12,247 nucleotides of DNA, from positions 1 to 12,247 of the forward strand of contig JADGQU010000037.1 in assembly GCA_017881545.1 (NCBI GenBank). Direction: 5' to 3'. This DNA is from Gemmatimonadaceae bacterium. Its GTDB lineage: Bacteria > Gemmatimonadota > Gemmatimonadetes > Gemmatimonadales > Gemmatimonadaceae. Below, in pieces: positions 1-7,980 of this stretch. Under the pieces are notes generated by a model. It was not told the origin of the DNA and did not search any database. It saw only the letters and a program-made list of their open reading frames with translations. The translations under genes were made by a program, and so were the position numbers. Positions within the stretch are counted from its first letter, which is position 1; each line of letters begins with the position of its first letter.

Positions 1-320
1 GATCCTCCAGTCGCGAGAGGCTGATCGAACTGCGAAATCTGGTAACCCTTCGGCAGGTCTGGATAGAAATAATTCTTGCGGGCGAAAACGGAAACCGGGT
101 TGACTCTGCATCCGAGCCCGAGCGCCGCCCTCGTCGCCAGCTCGACGGCTCGCTGGTTCAGCACCGGCAGCGCGCCCGGCAGTGCCAGACACACGGGGCA
201 AGTGTTGACGTTCGGAGGCGCGCCGAAATCCGTCGAGCAGCCGCAGAAGGCTTTCGTGCGCGTCTTTAGCTGGACGTGCACCTCGAGGCCAACGACCATC
301 TCGTACCGTTCGCGCGTCAT
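1..320 (-). CDS. gatB: Aspartyl/glutamyl-tRNA amidotransferase subunit B, N-terminal part (cut by window edge)
   Basis: GatB is the tRNA-binding kinase-like subunit of the cytoplasmic GatCAB complex. It phosphorylates the side chain of Glu or Asp misacylated on tRNA(Gln)/tRNA(Asn), so that ammonia released by GatA can amidate it. The visible 106 residues are diagnostic: GLEVHVQL near residue 11, four cysteines arranged as CGC (26-28) and CPVC (41-44) that fit the zinc site seen in many GatB proteins, then RKNYFYPDLPKGYQISQFDQP (81-101), a family hallmark. The ATG at 320 overlaps the gatA stop in an ATGA junction, so translation is probably coupled. The C-terminal part, including the tRNA-binding YqeY-like tail, lies outside the window. 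Identification is secure; only completeness is unknown. Confidence 0.96.
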   Translation of the reverse strand, partial: MTRERYEMVVGLEVHVQLKTRTKAFCGCSTDFGAPPNVNTCPVCLALPGALPVLNQRAVELATRAALGLGCRVNPVSVFARKNYFYPDLPKGYQISQFDQPLATGG

Positions 321-1873
321 TGGTGCGCCTCGGTGCCGAGCGCCGCCTCCAGTGCGTAGGCCAACCGGAACATCGTGTATTCGTCGAAGTGAGCGGTGAT
401 GATCTGCCCGCCAACCGGCAGCCGCCGCACCCGGCCGATCGGAACGGAGATCGCCGGCACGCCCGCGAGATTCGCCGTCACCGTGAAGATGTCGTTCAGG
501 TACATCTCGTATGGGTCGCTGATCGCGCCCACGGGAAACGCCGGCGTTGGCGTTGTCGGCGTGAAGATCGCGTTCACGCCGCTCGTGAACACCGAGCGGA
601 AATCGTCGGCGATGAGAGTGCGCACCGCCTGCGCCTTCTTGTAGTACGCGTCGTAGTATCCGGCGGAGAGAACGTAAGTCCCGAGAAGCACCCGGCGCGT
701 GACTTCGGGCCCGAATCCCTGGGACCTCGTCGCTTCATACATCGCTTTCAGTCCTTTGCCGGGATCGACGCGCAGCCCGTACCGCACACCGTCGAATCGC
801 GCGAGGTTGGACGACGCTTCCGCCGGCGCGAGGATGTAATAAACAGGAATCGCGAGCGGTGAGCGCGGTAGCGAGATGTCCCGGATCGTCGCGCCCATCG
901 AGCGGAAACGGTCGAGCGAGTGCTCGCAAAGATCCCGGATGCTCGCGTCCAGCGAATCGGGGAAATACTCCTTCGGCTTCCCGATGACTACTCCTTCGAG
1001 TGTCGTCGCGCCCGGAGGAGGAGCCGGCGGAATCGGACTGTGTCCGATGCGAATCGCTTCCGCGGCCGGGCCCCGCGCATTGGACCCTGACTTTCCGAGC
1101 GCCGAGAGTCGATAGATGGGAACGTCCTCGTCGGAGCTGGTCGAATCAAACTTGTCGTACCCGGCGATCGTCTCGAGGCCAAGCGCGGCGTCATCGACGG
1201 TCCGGCCGAGCACGCCGATCTGGTCGAGCGATGATGCGAAAGCGACGAGTCCATAACGACTCACCCGGCCGTAGGTCGGCTTCACGCCAACGACTCCGCA
1301 GAATGCGGCGGGTTGGCGGACCGAGCCGCCCGTCTCCGAACCGAGCGCCAGTGGGACTATCCCCGCGGCGACAGCGGCCGCCGATCCGCCCGACGATCCG
1401 CCGGGAACGCAACGCACGTCGAGCGGATTCCGTGTCGGTCCGTAAGCGCTGTTCTCCGTCGACGATCCCATCGCGAACTCGTCCATGTTCGTCTTGGCGA
1501 CGATCAGCGCACCCTGCGCGCGGAGCCTCGCGATCGCGGTCGCTTCGAATGGGCTGACGTACCCCGCGAGGATTCTCGATCCGCAGGTAGTTGGCAGGCC
1601 GAGCGACGCAATGTTGTCCTTGATCGCAACGGGAACTCCAGCCAGGACTCCCGCGTCGGCCGCGTTTCCCGCGCGGCTTTTTATCGCTTCAGCTTCTTCG
1701 AGGCTCGCCGCTTCGTCCGAGTGAAGATAGATGTTGAGCCCGTCGGGGCCCGCGCCGATCTCACGCGCGCGCTCGAACGACGCCCGAACCATGTCGGAGG
1801 GCGAGGCATCTCCCGCACGGACGCTCGAGGCGATCGCCGCCGCGCCGAGCTTGTCGAAGGTCTCCTTGCTCAA
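317..1873 (-). CDS. gatA: Aspartyl/glutamyl-tRNA amidotransferase subunit A
   Basis: GatA is the glutaminase subunit of GatCAB. It hydrolyses glutamine and channels ammonia to GatB for transamidation of Glu-tRNA(Gln) and/or Asp-tRNA(Asn). The 518-residue product has the amidase-signature fold with a readable Ser-cisSer-Lys triad: K85 in PVAIKDN, S160 in PGGSSGGSAAA and S184 in SETGGSVRQPA. The spacings (75 and 99 residues) equal those of characterised GatA. The C-terminal half keeps TRSQGFGPEVTRR and GYYDAYYKKAQ. The start is TTG at 1873, overlapping the gatC stop in TTGA; the first internal ATG (codon 28) would delete conserved N-terminal sequence. It is about 30 residues longer than the usual ~485, because of a Gly/Pro-rich insertion around residues 258-293. 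gatB follows with a 4-nt overlap. Confidence 0.97.
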   Translation of the reverse strand: MSKETFDKLGAAAIASSVRAGDASPSDMVRASFERAREIGAGPDGLNIYLHSDEAASLEEAEAIKSRAGNAADAGVLAGVPVAIKDNIASLGLPTTCGSRILAGYVSPFEATAIARLRAQGALIVAKTNMDEFAMGSSTENSAYGPTRNPLDVRCVPGGSSGGSAAAVAAGIVPLALGSETGGSVRQPAAFCGVVGVKPTYGRVSRYGLVAFASSLDQIGVLGRTVDDAALGLETIAGYDKFDSTSSDEDVPIYRLSALGKSGSNARGPAAEAIRIGHSPIPPAPPPGATTLEGVVIGKPKEYFPDSLDASIRDLCEHSLDRFRSMGATIRDISLPRSPLAIPVYYILAPAEASSNLARFDGVRYGLRVDPGKGLKAMYEATRSQGFGPEVTRRVLLGTYVLSAGYYDAYYKKAQAVRTLIADDFRSVFTSGVNAIFTPTTPTPAFPVGAISDPYEMYLNDIFTVTANLAGVPAISVPIGRVRRLPVGGQIITAHFDEYTMFRLAYALEAALGTEAHQ

Positions 1874-2184
1874 GCGCCGCTCTCGCCGGAGTCCTCGTGC
1901 GTCGCCAGGCGCGGAACGAGGAAGAAGCCATCGCGCATGGCCGGGGCGAACGAGTCGAGCGTCCGCGCCATCAGCGGCGGCACACTGACGTCCGGCCGCA
2001 ACGGAGTTCCGTCGATGCCGATTCCGGTGGTCGCCGGAACCGTTGACGTATCGACCTGCGACAGAACCTCCATGTGAGCGAGGATCGCGCTCAGCTCCTT
2101 TGTCAGCGCATCGGCGCGGGCGTCATCGACGCCCAGGCGCGCGAGCTCGGCGATGTGCAGCACATCCTCACGTGTGACGGCCAT
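1870..2184 (-). CDS. gatC: Aspartyl/glutamyl-tRNA amidotransferase subunit C
   Basis: GatC is the small subunit that wraps around the GatA-GatB interface and stabilises GatA. The 104-residue length is normal for the family. The N-terminal VLHIAELARLGVDD pattern followed by an amphipathic helix with ILAHMEVLSQVDT (about residues 34-46) is the GatC signature; the middle VPATTGI stretch and 'LRPDVSVPPL' match the extended loop that lies on GatA. The ATG at 2184 shares one base with the helicase stop (TAATG), and the gene's own stop overlaps the gatA TTG. The order C-A-B with such junctions is the common gatCAB operon and argues for stoichiometric, coupled translation. The last 15 or so residues are acidic and Ser-rich, and probably disordered. 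Confidence 0.95.
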   Translation of the reverse strand: MAVTREDVLHIAELARLGVDDARADALTKELSAILAHMEVLSQVDTSTVPATTGIGIDGTPLRPDVSVPPLMARTLDSFAPAMRDGFFLVPRLATHEDSGESGA

Positions 2185-4472
2185 TATTCCTGCCCGCGCT
2201 CGAGGGTTGTGTAAGCAAGCTTGATCGTCTTGCGCCCGACCATCTCGTCGTCAAAATCGATGATGGCCTTCACTTCGCGCCCCACGCCCGACAGCTCGGC
2301 GATCGATCCGTCGCCAAACAGCTTGTGTTTCACTCGTTCTCCTTTCACATAGCGCGGCTCGTCCTGCGACTGCTCGGCTTCGGAGATGGGATCGACCTTG
2401 CGCCAGGCGGGAACGTCGTGCGTGCGGCGCGCCGCATATGCGCCCCTGAAGCCGCTTTCGCGACCCAGCGTTCCGCGGCCCATCGAGCTCACCCGAAGTG
2501 TCTTCCTTTCGTCGAGATGAGCGCCGGCGATCTCGCGCAGGAATCTCGACTGGATCGACGGCAACAGCTCTCCGTTCCGCCGGCGCATTTCCGTATGAGA
2601 GAGGTAGAGTTTTTCCTCCGCGCGGGTGATCCCCACGTAGAACAGCCGGCGCTCTTCCTCGAGCTTGGGCGGATCGTCGAAGGATTGCGACAGCGGAAAC
2701 AGACCGTCCTCGAGGCCGGTGAGAAAGACGACCGGATACTCGAGTCCCTTGGCGTTGTGGAGAGTCATCAGCGTGACCGCATCGGCCGAAGGATCGAGAG
2801 CGTCGGCGCCGGCGACGAGCATCGCGCGCTGGAGGAAATGATCGAGCGGTGTCAGGCCTACTTCGCCACCGTCGTCGATCACGGTCTCGGCCGCTCCATT
2901 CACGAGCGCGCTCAGATTCTCGATCCGGTCCCGCGCGGACTCAGGTCCTTCGGCCTGGAGATACTCCACGTAGCGGATCTCGCCGATGAGCTCCTGAATC
3001 AGAACATCCACGCTCGTGTCCTTCGCGCGCTCGCGCAGTGAGGAAATCAGGCGCGTAAAATCCGCCAAAGCTTTACGCGCCGCGGGGCGCAGCGATTCCT
3101 GGAGGTCTTCCCGGGCCGCAACCTCCGAGAGCGAGACGCGCGCCTCGCGCGCCCGCGCTGCCAGCGTATCGACAGAGCTGTCCCCGATTCCGCGTTTGGG
3201 CACGCCGATCGCCCGGCGAAAGGCTTCTTCGTCCGACGGATTCGCGATGAGCTTCAGGTACGCCATCAGGTCGCGAATCTCGCGGCGATCGTAGAACCGA
3301 ACCGATCCGACCAGTCGGTACGGTATCGCGTCGCGCCGCAGCGCGTCTTCCAGCGCTCGGCTCTGCGCGTTCGTTCGGTACAACACTGCGAATTCGTTGA
3401 GTCCACGATTCTCGCGATTCCGGCGCGCCTTGATCTCTTCCAGGATGAAGTCCGCCTCGTCCCGCTCGTCGAGTGCGGCGAGCAGCGTCACCGGCTCGCC
3501 AGCTTCGCGCGTCGCGCGCAGCGTCTTCCCCTTTCTGCCGATGTTCGGGGTGATCGCCGCGTTGGCGACGTGAAGGATGTCCGGCGTCGAGCGGTAGTTG
3601 TCCTCGAGACGCACGACCCTGGCCGAGGAGAACTCCTTCTCGAAATCGAGAATGTTGCGGATGTCGGCGCCGCGCCAGCCGTAAATCGACTGATCGTCGT
3701 CGCCGACGACGACGACGTTTCCATGCGCGCTCCCGAGCATCTTGATGAACTGGAACTGCGCGCGGTTGGTGTCCTGGTATTCGTCTACCAGAATGAACTG
3801 GAACCGGTCTCGATAGCGGGCCAGCGTCGTCTCGTCCTTGCGGAAGATCTCGACCGGCAGCACCAGCAGGTCGTCGAAAGTCACAGCGTTCGCCGCACGC
3901 AAGGTCGGCTCCAGCTGCTTGTAAACCTTGGCCGCCGTCCGCGAAACCGGATCCATCGCGAGCGATTCGTATTCGGCCGGAGAGACGAGCGCGTTCTTCG
4001 CGTCGGAGATGAGCGAGGCTATCACCTTCGGGCTGTACTGCTTCTGCGGCACTCCCTCGCGCTCCATGATTCTCTTGATCACGCCGAGCGTGTCGTCTTC
4101 GTCATAGATCGTGAAGCTGGACTTCCTCCCCACGTGATGGGCGGAGCTGCGAAGGATGCGCGCCCCGATCGCGTGAAACGTTCCACTCCACATTCCCTTC
4201 GGCTCTTCGCCCAGCAGGCGCGCGATTCGGTCGCGCATCTCACCCGCGGCCTTGTTGGTGAAAGTGACAGAGAGGATGCGCGACGGATCGACTCCGTGAT
4301 GCTCGATCAGCCGCGCGATGCGGGTGGTGAGCACGCGCGTCTTGCCCGAGCCCGCTCCGGCGAGCACGAGCATCGGACCCTCGAAATGAAGCACGGCCTC
4401 GCGCTGCGCCGGATTCAATCCGGCAAGAGGCTCGGCACGTTCGACTGTTGCGGCGTTCGTTGATTCAGCCAT
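2184..4472 (-). CDS. pcrA: ATP-dependent DNA helicase, PcrA/UvrD type (superfamily 1A)
   Basis: This is a 3'-to-5' single-strand DNA translocase/helicase of nucleotide excision repair, replication restart and recombination control. All SF1A motifs are visible (numbering from a GTG at 4475, one codon before the chosen ATG): Q-motif LNPAQREAV (20-28), Walker A AGAGSGKT (39-46), Ia TFTNKAAGEM (71-80), Walker B/II DEYQDT (231-236), III GDDDQSIYGWRGA (258-270), IV LEDNYRST (290-297), V TLHNAKGLEYPVVFL (571-585) and VI FYVGITRAEEKL (612-623). The C-terminus (about 709-760, KGERVKHKLFGDGSI...) is the Tudor-like domain that binds RNA polymerase in PcrA/UvrD, so the linker and interaction module are retained. 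Length (~762 aa) is normal. GTG (4475) and ATG (4472) are adjacent and neither has a clear SD; ATG was chosen. It lies 18 nt after the kinase stop. Confidence 0.96.
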   Translation of the reverse strand: MAESTNAATVERAEPLAGLNPAQREAVLHFEGPMLVLAGAGSGKTRVLTTRIARLIEHHGVDPSRILSVTFTNKAAGEMRDRIARLLGEEPKGMWSGTFHAIGARILRSSAHHVGRKSSFTIYDEDDTLGVIKRIMEREGVPQKQYSPKVIASLISDAKNALVSPAEYESLAMDPVSRTAAKVYKQLEPTLRAANAVTFDDLLVLPVEIFRKDETTLARYRDRFQFILVDEYQDTNRAQFQFIKMLGSAHGNVVVVGDDDQSIYGWRGADIRNILDFEKEFSSARVVRLEDNYRSTPDILHVANAAITPNIGRKGKTLRATREAGEPVTLLAALDERDEADFILEEIKARRNRENRGLNEFAVLYRTNAQSRALEDALRRDAIPYRLVGSVRFYDRREIRDLMAYLKLIANPSDEEAFRRAIGVPKRGIGDSSVDTLAARAREARVSLSEVAAREDLQESLRPAARKALADFTRLISSLRERAKDTSVDVLIQELIGEIRYVEYLQAEGPESARDRIENLSALVNGAAETVIDDGGEVGLTPLDHFLQRAMLVAGADALDPSADAVTLMTLHNAKGLEYPVVFLTGLEDGLFPLSQSFDDPPKLEEERRLFYVGITRAEEKLYLSHTEMRRRNGELLPSIQSRFLREIAGAHLDERKTLRVSSMGRGTLGRESGFRGAYAARRTHDVPAWRKVDPISEAEQSQDEPRYVKGERVKHKLFGDGSIAELSGVGREVKAIIDFDDEMVGRKTIKLAYTTLERGQE

Positions 4473-4490
4473 CACTTGAAGATAACGCGA

Positions 4491-5630
4491 TCAGCCAAGG
4501 ACCATGTCGAAGGTCGCGCCCCGTTCGGATGGAACCAGCATCAACTCTCCCCCATGACTGTCGCGCACGATGCGGCGCGCGAGGGAGAGTCCGATTCCCC
4601 ACCCTTTCTCCTTGGTCGAGAATCCGGGATCGAAGATCTGATTGCGAATCTCGCGGGGAACGCCCGGCCCGTCGTCCGACACGCGGACCCGCACACGACC
4701 TTCCGGCAGCGACTCAGCCGATATCTGCACCTTGCCGTCCCTGCCCGCCAGCGCGTCGATCGCATTCTTCGCCAGCGACTCGAGCGCCCACTCGAGGAGC
4801 ACCGGATCTCCCTGAACGACGAGATCGCCCTGGTGGGATGACGAGACGGTCACTCGCTGCGCGAGCGTCGGAACGCGCGCCCTGAAGTACGCTGCCACGC
4901 GGTCGACGAGAATGCCGAGGTCCACGGGTTCCTGCCGGGGCGGCCGTCCGATACGCTCGAATCTGTGGGCGACGCGCTTCAGCCGCTCCAGATCCGCCTC
5001 CATGTGATCGAGCGCGGCAACCGTCGTCGCTTCCGGCTCGGTCTCGCGCAACAGCTCGATCCAGCCGCTGATGCTGGAGAGAGGCGTACCGAGCTGGTGC
5101 GCGGATTCGCGCGCCATGCCGGCCCATATCTGCTCGCGATCGGCACGGCCGCGCGTGCGCAGCGCATACGCGCCGGCCAGCAGCACCATTCCGATCAGAA
5201 TGGACTGAAGAACGGGAATGAGAATCAGGCCTCGAACGAGCGCCGTGTTACCGTAGTGAACTGCCCCCACGCCGGGCTCGACCATCGGCACGTTTTGCCG
5301 GTCGAGCTCCTGGATGTAGTTTCGTATCTCCTTCGAGCCGAGCGACGACGAGAAGGGAAGATTGGCGGTGTCGGTGGGGTTTCCCCGCACGTCGGTGAGA
5401 ATCATCGGAACTCCCGACTCTCGAATGTGGCGCGAGAGATCGAGCAGCGCGGCGGTGGCGCCGTCAGGATTGGGATCGCTGAGACCGTTGTACACGCGCG
5501 CGTACATCAGGCCGACGCGCGACGCCTCCTGTCGCAGCTCTCGCACCACGCCGCGCGTGTAAATGACGTACCACACCAGCAGCGCGAGCACGCCGATGGT
5601 GACGAGCGTTACCGGAGCGAGCCGGCGCAT
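4491..5630 (-). CDS. Membrane sensor histidine kinase, HisKA/HATPase_c
   Basis: This is a 379-residue two-component sensor kinase. The order is: TM helix 1 (about 6-24); an extracytoplasmic segment of roughly 105 residues with no domain I recognise; TM helix 2 (about 132-156); a dimerisation/phosphoacceptor helix with H178 in ESAHQLGTPLSSISGW; then the HATPase_c domain with N-box SLAKNAIDAL (N289), G1 DDGPGVP (319-325), F-box IFDPGFSTKEKG (332-343) and G2 GWGIGLSLARRIV (343-355). No HAMP or PAS domain is evident between TM2 and the H-box. The motif is HQLGTP instead of HELRTP, a variant I recall from other bacterial kinases; all catalytic residues look intact. No response regulator adjoins it on this strand: serS is 3 nt upstream and pcrA 18 nt downstream. 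A receiver-only regulator is encoded divergently at 7981. The ligand is unknown. Confidence 0.93.
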   Translation of the reverse strand: MRRLAPVTLVTIGVLALLVWYVIYTRGVVRELRQEASRVGLMYARVYNGLSDPNPDGATAALLDLSRHIRESGVPMILTDVRGNPTDTANLPFSSSLGSKEIRNYIQELDRQNVPMVEPGVGAVHYGNTALVRGLILIPVLQSILIGMVLLAGAYALRTRGRADREQIWAGMARESAHQLGTPLSSISGWIELLRETEPEATTVAALDHMEADLERLKRVAHRFERIGRPPRQEPVDLGILVDRVAAYFRARVPTLAQRVTVSSSHQGDLVVQGDPVLLEWALESLAKNAIDALAGRDGKVQISAESLPEGRVRVRVSDDGPGVPREIRNQIFDPGFSTKEKGWGIGLSLARRIVRDSHGGELMLVPSERGATFDMVLG

Positions 5631-5633
5631 TGC

Positions 5634-6908
5634 TCAGGCCAGGCGCTCTGCGCCGAGATAGGTGCTGAGCGCAGCGGGGACGCGCACACTGCCATCCTCC
5701 TGCTGATGATGCTCGAGAATCGATGCGATGACGCGGGGGAATGCGAGCCCGGAACCGTTGAGCGTGTGGACGAAGCGCGGCTTTCCACCGTCCGCTGGCT
5801 TGTAGCGGATGTTCGCACGCCGCGCCTGAAAATCGGAGAAGTTGCTGCAGGACGATACCTCGAGCCACTTGCCCACTCCTGGGGCGTACGTCTCGAGATC
5901 ATACGTGTGCGCGCTGGCAAATCCGGTGTCGCCGGCGGCGAGGCGAACGACCCGATACGGAAGCTCGAGCAGCTCGAGAATCTTTTCGGCATGGCGAGTG
6001 AGCAGCTCGAGCTGTTCGCCCGAAGTCTCGGGCGTGACGTAGCGCACGAGCTCGACCTTGTCGAACTCGTGGACGCGCAGAAGTCCGCGCGTATCCTTGC
6101 CCGCCGCTCCTGCCTCGCGCCTGAAGCAGGGCGAGTAGGCAGTAAAGGATTTTGGGAGCTCCGACTCCGGCAGGATCTCGTCGCGATAGAGATTGGTCAG
6201 GGGCACCTCCGCCGTGGGAATGAGAAAGGCGTCTTCGCCGGCCAGCGCGTACATGTCTTCCTCGAATTTGGGGAGCTGCGCGGTGCCGATCATGCTGGCG
6301 CGATTCACCACCACCGGAACCCACGTCTCCTGATAGCCGTGCTGCCCTGTGTGGACATCGAGCATGAGGTTCATGAGCGAGCGAACCAGACGCGCTCCCA
6401 TTCCTCGAAACACGATGAAGCCCGAGCCGCTGATCTTGGCGCCGCGCTCGAAATCGATGATCCCGAGCCTGGCGCCGACCTCCCAGTGTGGCTGGACGCG
6501 CGCTCCTTCGCGCGGCGTGCCCCAGCTCCTTACGGCAGAGTTGTTCTCCTCCCCGCCGGCGGGTACCTGGTCGAGAGTAACGTTGGGGAGTTCCAGCATT
6601 ATCGCCGACAGCTCGCTTTCCGTCGCCGCCAGCTCCTGGTCGAGCCGCGCGATCTCGTCTCCCAGCGTGCGCGACTGCAGCTGGAGATCCTCAGCCGCTT
6701 CACCCGCGCGCTTTCGCTGACCGACCTGCTGGGTGACGGCATTGCGCGCGGCCTTGCGTTCCTCAACGGCCTGGATCGTCTCGCGCCGCGATTTGTCGAG
6801 GGCGATCGCCCGCTCGATGGTCGGCGAGAGCGCATCGAGAGCTCCGCGGCGGCGCATGCCAGCGCGAAGTGCGTCGATGTGCTCGCGCACCATCCTCAGG
6901 TCGTGCAC
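5634..6908 (-). CDS. serS: Seryl-tRNA synthetase
   Basis: SerS charges tRNA(Ser), and tRNA(Sec) where present, with serine in the cytoplasm. The 424-residue class II synthetase has an N-terminal two-helix coiled-coil arm that grips the tRNA long variable arm (about residues 27-105, rich in E/R/A/Q heptads). The catalytic core follows: TAEVPLTNLYRDE (232-244) forms part of the serine/ATP pocket, motif 2 is SPCFRREAGAAGKDTRGLLRVHEFDKVE (259-286) and motif 3 is LNGSGLAFPR (383-392). Length is standard. The start chosen is GTG at 6908, because the protein then begins M-H-D-L-R, which resembles family N-termini; TTG at 6911, abutting the preceding stop, is the alternative. The gene lies 3 nt after the lipoprotein stop and 3 nt before the kinase start, so it is within the operon. 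Confidence 0.97.
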   Translation of the reverse strand: MHDLRMVREHIDALRAGMRRRGALDALSPTIERAIALDKSRRETIQAVEERKAARNAVTQQVGQRKRAGEAAEDLQLQSRTLGDEIARLDQELAATESELSAIMLELPNVTLDQVPAGGEENNSAVRSWGTPREGARVQPHWEVGARLGIIDFERGAKISGSGFIVFRGMGARLVRSLMNLMLDVHTGQHGYQETWVPVVVNRASMIGTAQLPKFEEDMYALAGEDAFLIPTAEVPLTNLYRDEILPESELPKSFTAYSPCFRREAGAAGKDTRGLLRVHEFDKVELVRYVTPETSGEQLELLTRHAEKILELLELPYRVVRLAAGDTGFASAHTYDLETYAPGVGKWLEVSSCSNFSDFQARRANIRYKPADGGKPRFVHTLNGSGLAFPRVIASILEHHQQEDGSVRVPAALSTYLGAERLA

Positions 6909-6911
6909 CAA

Positions 6912-7490
6912 TCAGCTCGTGGGGATTCCGTCCGCGAATGAACGGAACCCGCAATTTGGATCGAGTCCCAATCGAAGAAAGAGAGTTCTGGCCGCGACGT
7001 TGACGCTGTCGACGGCGATCTTCGCGTAGATGTTCGGATTGATGGCAAACTGGCACAGGTCGCCGCTGGTGTTGTGCGCTGGTTGCACCATTACGACCTC
7101 ACCTGGCGCCAGGACCAGCGAGGAATCCAGCTCGTAACCACTCTTCGGAGCCTCGAGCGCAGTGGCGAACGTGCCCGGCACCTTGAGCAAGCCGACCGGG
7201 CGCGAGCCGCCGGGAGAGACCACCACGAGCTTGACCGGTGAGATTATGACGTTGCCTGCGGCGTCGATGTCGAAGGCGACATCGAACGACGCGAAGCCGT
7301 CAACACGGACCGGTTGCCTGGAAAGGATGGCGATGCCGCTCGGGTAGGTTGGTGGCGTACCCGACAGGGCAAAGAGTGACAGCGAATCGACGGACGTGGG
7401 AAGGTTTGCCCGAATGTTCGTGGGATTGCCACAAGCGTTCAGACCGGCCACGACAACCATCGCCGCGAATAGTGCGAGACGAGCTTTCAT
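6912..7490 (-). CDS. Predicted lipoprotein of unknown function
   Basis: I do not recognise a family. From the ATG at 7490 the product is 192 residues. It begins MKARLALFAAMVVVAG and reaches a lipobox LNAC with the modifiable cysteine at 20, followed by Gly-Asn, so a lipid-anchored envelope protein is predicted. The mature part looks beta-rich, with alternating hydrophobic strands (for example NVIISPVKLVVVSPG, 80-94), and has two cysteines (146, 180) that could form a disulfide. The reading frame extends upstream to a TTG at 7562, but that coincides with a promoter -35 element, so the ATG is preferred. No SD is visible before it. It is the first gene of the minus-strand block, immediately before serS. 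Being exported, it may act with the kinase two genes downstream, but that is only context. Confidence 0.82.
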   Translation of the reverse strand: MKARLALFAAMVVVAGLNACGNPTNIRANLPTSVDSLSLFALSGTPPTYPSGIAILSRQPVRVDGFASFDVAFDIDAAGNVIISPVKLVVVSPGGSRPVGLLKVPGTFATALEAPKSGYELDSSLVLAPGEVVMVQPAHNTSGDLCQFAINPNIYAKIAVDSVNVAARTLFLRLGLDPNCGFRSFADGIPTS

Positions 7491-7533
7491 TCGGTAGATG
7501 AGACAGATGAGAGACAGGAGGGGTTGCTTCACG

Positions 7534-7562
7534 ATAATACCCCGTAACTTATGACAGTTCAA
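7534..7562 (-). promoter_or_regulatory. Sigma70-like promoter for the lipoprotein-serS-kinase-pcrA-gatCAB block
   Basis: Read on the minus strand, TTGAAC (7562-7557) is followed after exactly 17 nt by TATTAT (7539-7534). These match TTGACA at 4 of 6 and TATAAT at 5 of 6 positions, with ideal spacing. Transcription would start near 7527, giving a leader of about 37 nt before the lipoprotein ATG at 7490. It is the only good promoter I found upstream of this tightly packed gene block, although internal promoters within coding sequence cannot be excluded. Confidence 0.55.
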
Positions 7563-7575
7563 GCGATTGCCGCGC

Positions 7576-7604
7576 TTGACTTCACTCTTTCAGCTTCCTA
7601 GCTT
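7576..7604 (+). promoter_or_regulatory. Candidate promoter for the Roadblock/nucleotide-sugar operon
   Basis: TTGACT (7576-7581, 5 of 6 to the -35 consensus) is followed after 17 nt by TAGCTT (7599-7604), a weak sigma70 -10. The stretch TAGCTTCG also resembles the Bacteroidetes -7 element TAnnTTTG, in line with an FCB-group host. The predicted start near 7611 leaves a very short leader (about 14 nt) with no SD before the ATG at 7625. It diverges from the minus-strand promoter; the two -35 elements are only 13 nt apart, so the two polymerases or one regulator could interfere. Confidence 0.4.
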
Positions 7605-7624
7605 CGCAACTTCCTCACCCATCA

Positions 7625-7978
7625 ATGCCCAACATCAGAGATTTCACGAGCGCGCTTCGCCAGCGCCCCGGAGTTGATGCAGTACTCATATTGGGAAAAG
7701 ACGGTCTGCTGATCGAAGGATTTGCAGCGCCCGGACTGAACAACGAAGACCTCGCGGCCCGCGTTCCAGCTCTCGTTGCGGAGGCGGAGAGCCTCGGCCT
7801 GGCGACAATCCAGGGACCGATGAACACCGCCATACTCGAGCACCAGAAGGGTTACGCAATCATTGCCGCTCTTGCTGACGATACGCTTCTGCTCGTACTC
7901 CTCCGTCAGTCCGCCGACCTGGGCGGCCTTCTCTTCGACGTTCGCCGCTACCGCGGCAACATCGCATCGCTGATCTGA
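7625..7978 (+). CDS. Roadblock/LC7 domain protein (MglB-like)
   Basis: This is a 117-residue single-domain protein with the Roadblock/LC7 pattern: an N-terminal helix, 'PGVDAVLILGKDGLLIEGF' (15-33) as the first beta hairpin, a long central helix with VPALVAEAESLG (47-58), then strands GYAIIAALADDTLLLVLL (76-93) and a C-terminal helix with the LGGLLFDVRR pattern. Such proteins dimerise and often act as GTPase-activating partners of small Ras-like GTPases (MglB with MglA) in polarity and motility. No MglA-like GTPase is encoded in this window. It is the first gene of the plus-strand operon, with only 2 nt separating its stop from the response-regulator GTG, so the two products probably function together. 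The precise role is unknown. Confidence 0.88.
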   Translation: MPNIRDFTSALRQRPGVDAVLILGKDGLLIEGFAAPGLNNEDLAARVPALVAEAESLGLATIQGPMNTAILEHQKGYAIIAALADDTLLLVLLRQSADLGGLLFDVRRYRGNIASLI

Positions 7979-7980
7979 TC

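Noticed and set aside
1313..2077. A 254-codon plus-strand frame
   Set aside because: It covers the gatA active-site region and gatC in antisense; the Arg-rich translation has no family features.
3570..4463. A 297-codon plus-strand frame
   Set aside because: It overlaps the N-terminal helicase motifs of pcrA on the other strand and has a low-complexity Arg/Val/His composition.
4965..6941. A 658-codon open frame on the plus strand
   Set aside because: It lies antisense to serS and the kinase, whose minus-strand products carry complete family motifs. The plus-strand translation is Arg/Glu/His-rich with no recognisable motif, as expected of a GC-rich shadow frame.
7491..7562. N-terminal extension of the lipoprotein to a TTG at 7562
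   Set aside because: The extension would place a promoter -35 and -10 inside the coding region and put 24 residues before a textbook lipoprotein signal peptide starting at 7490.
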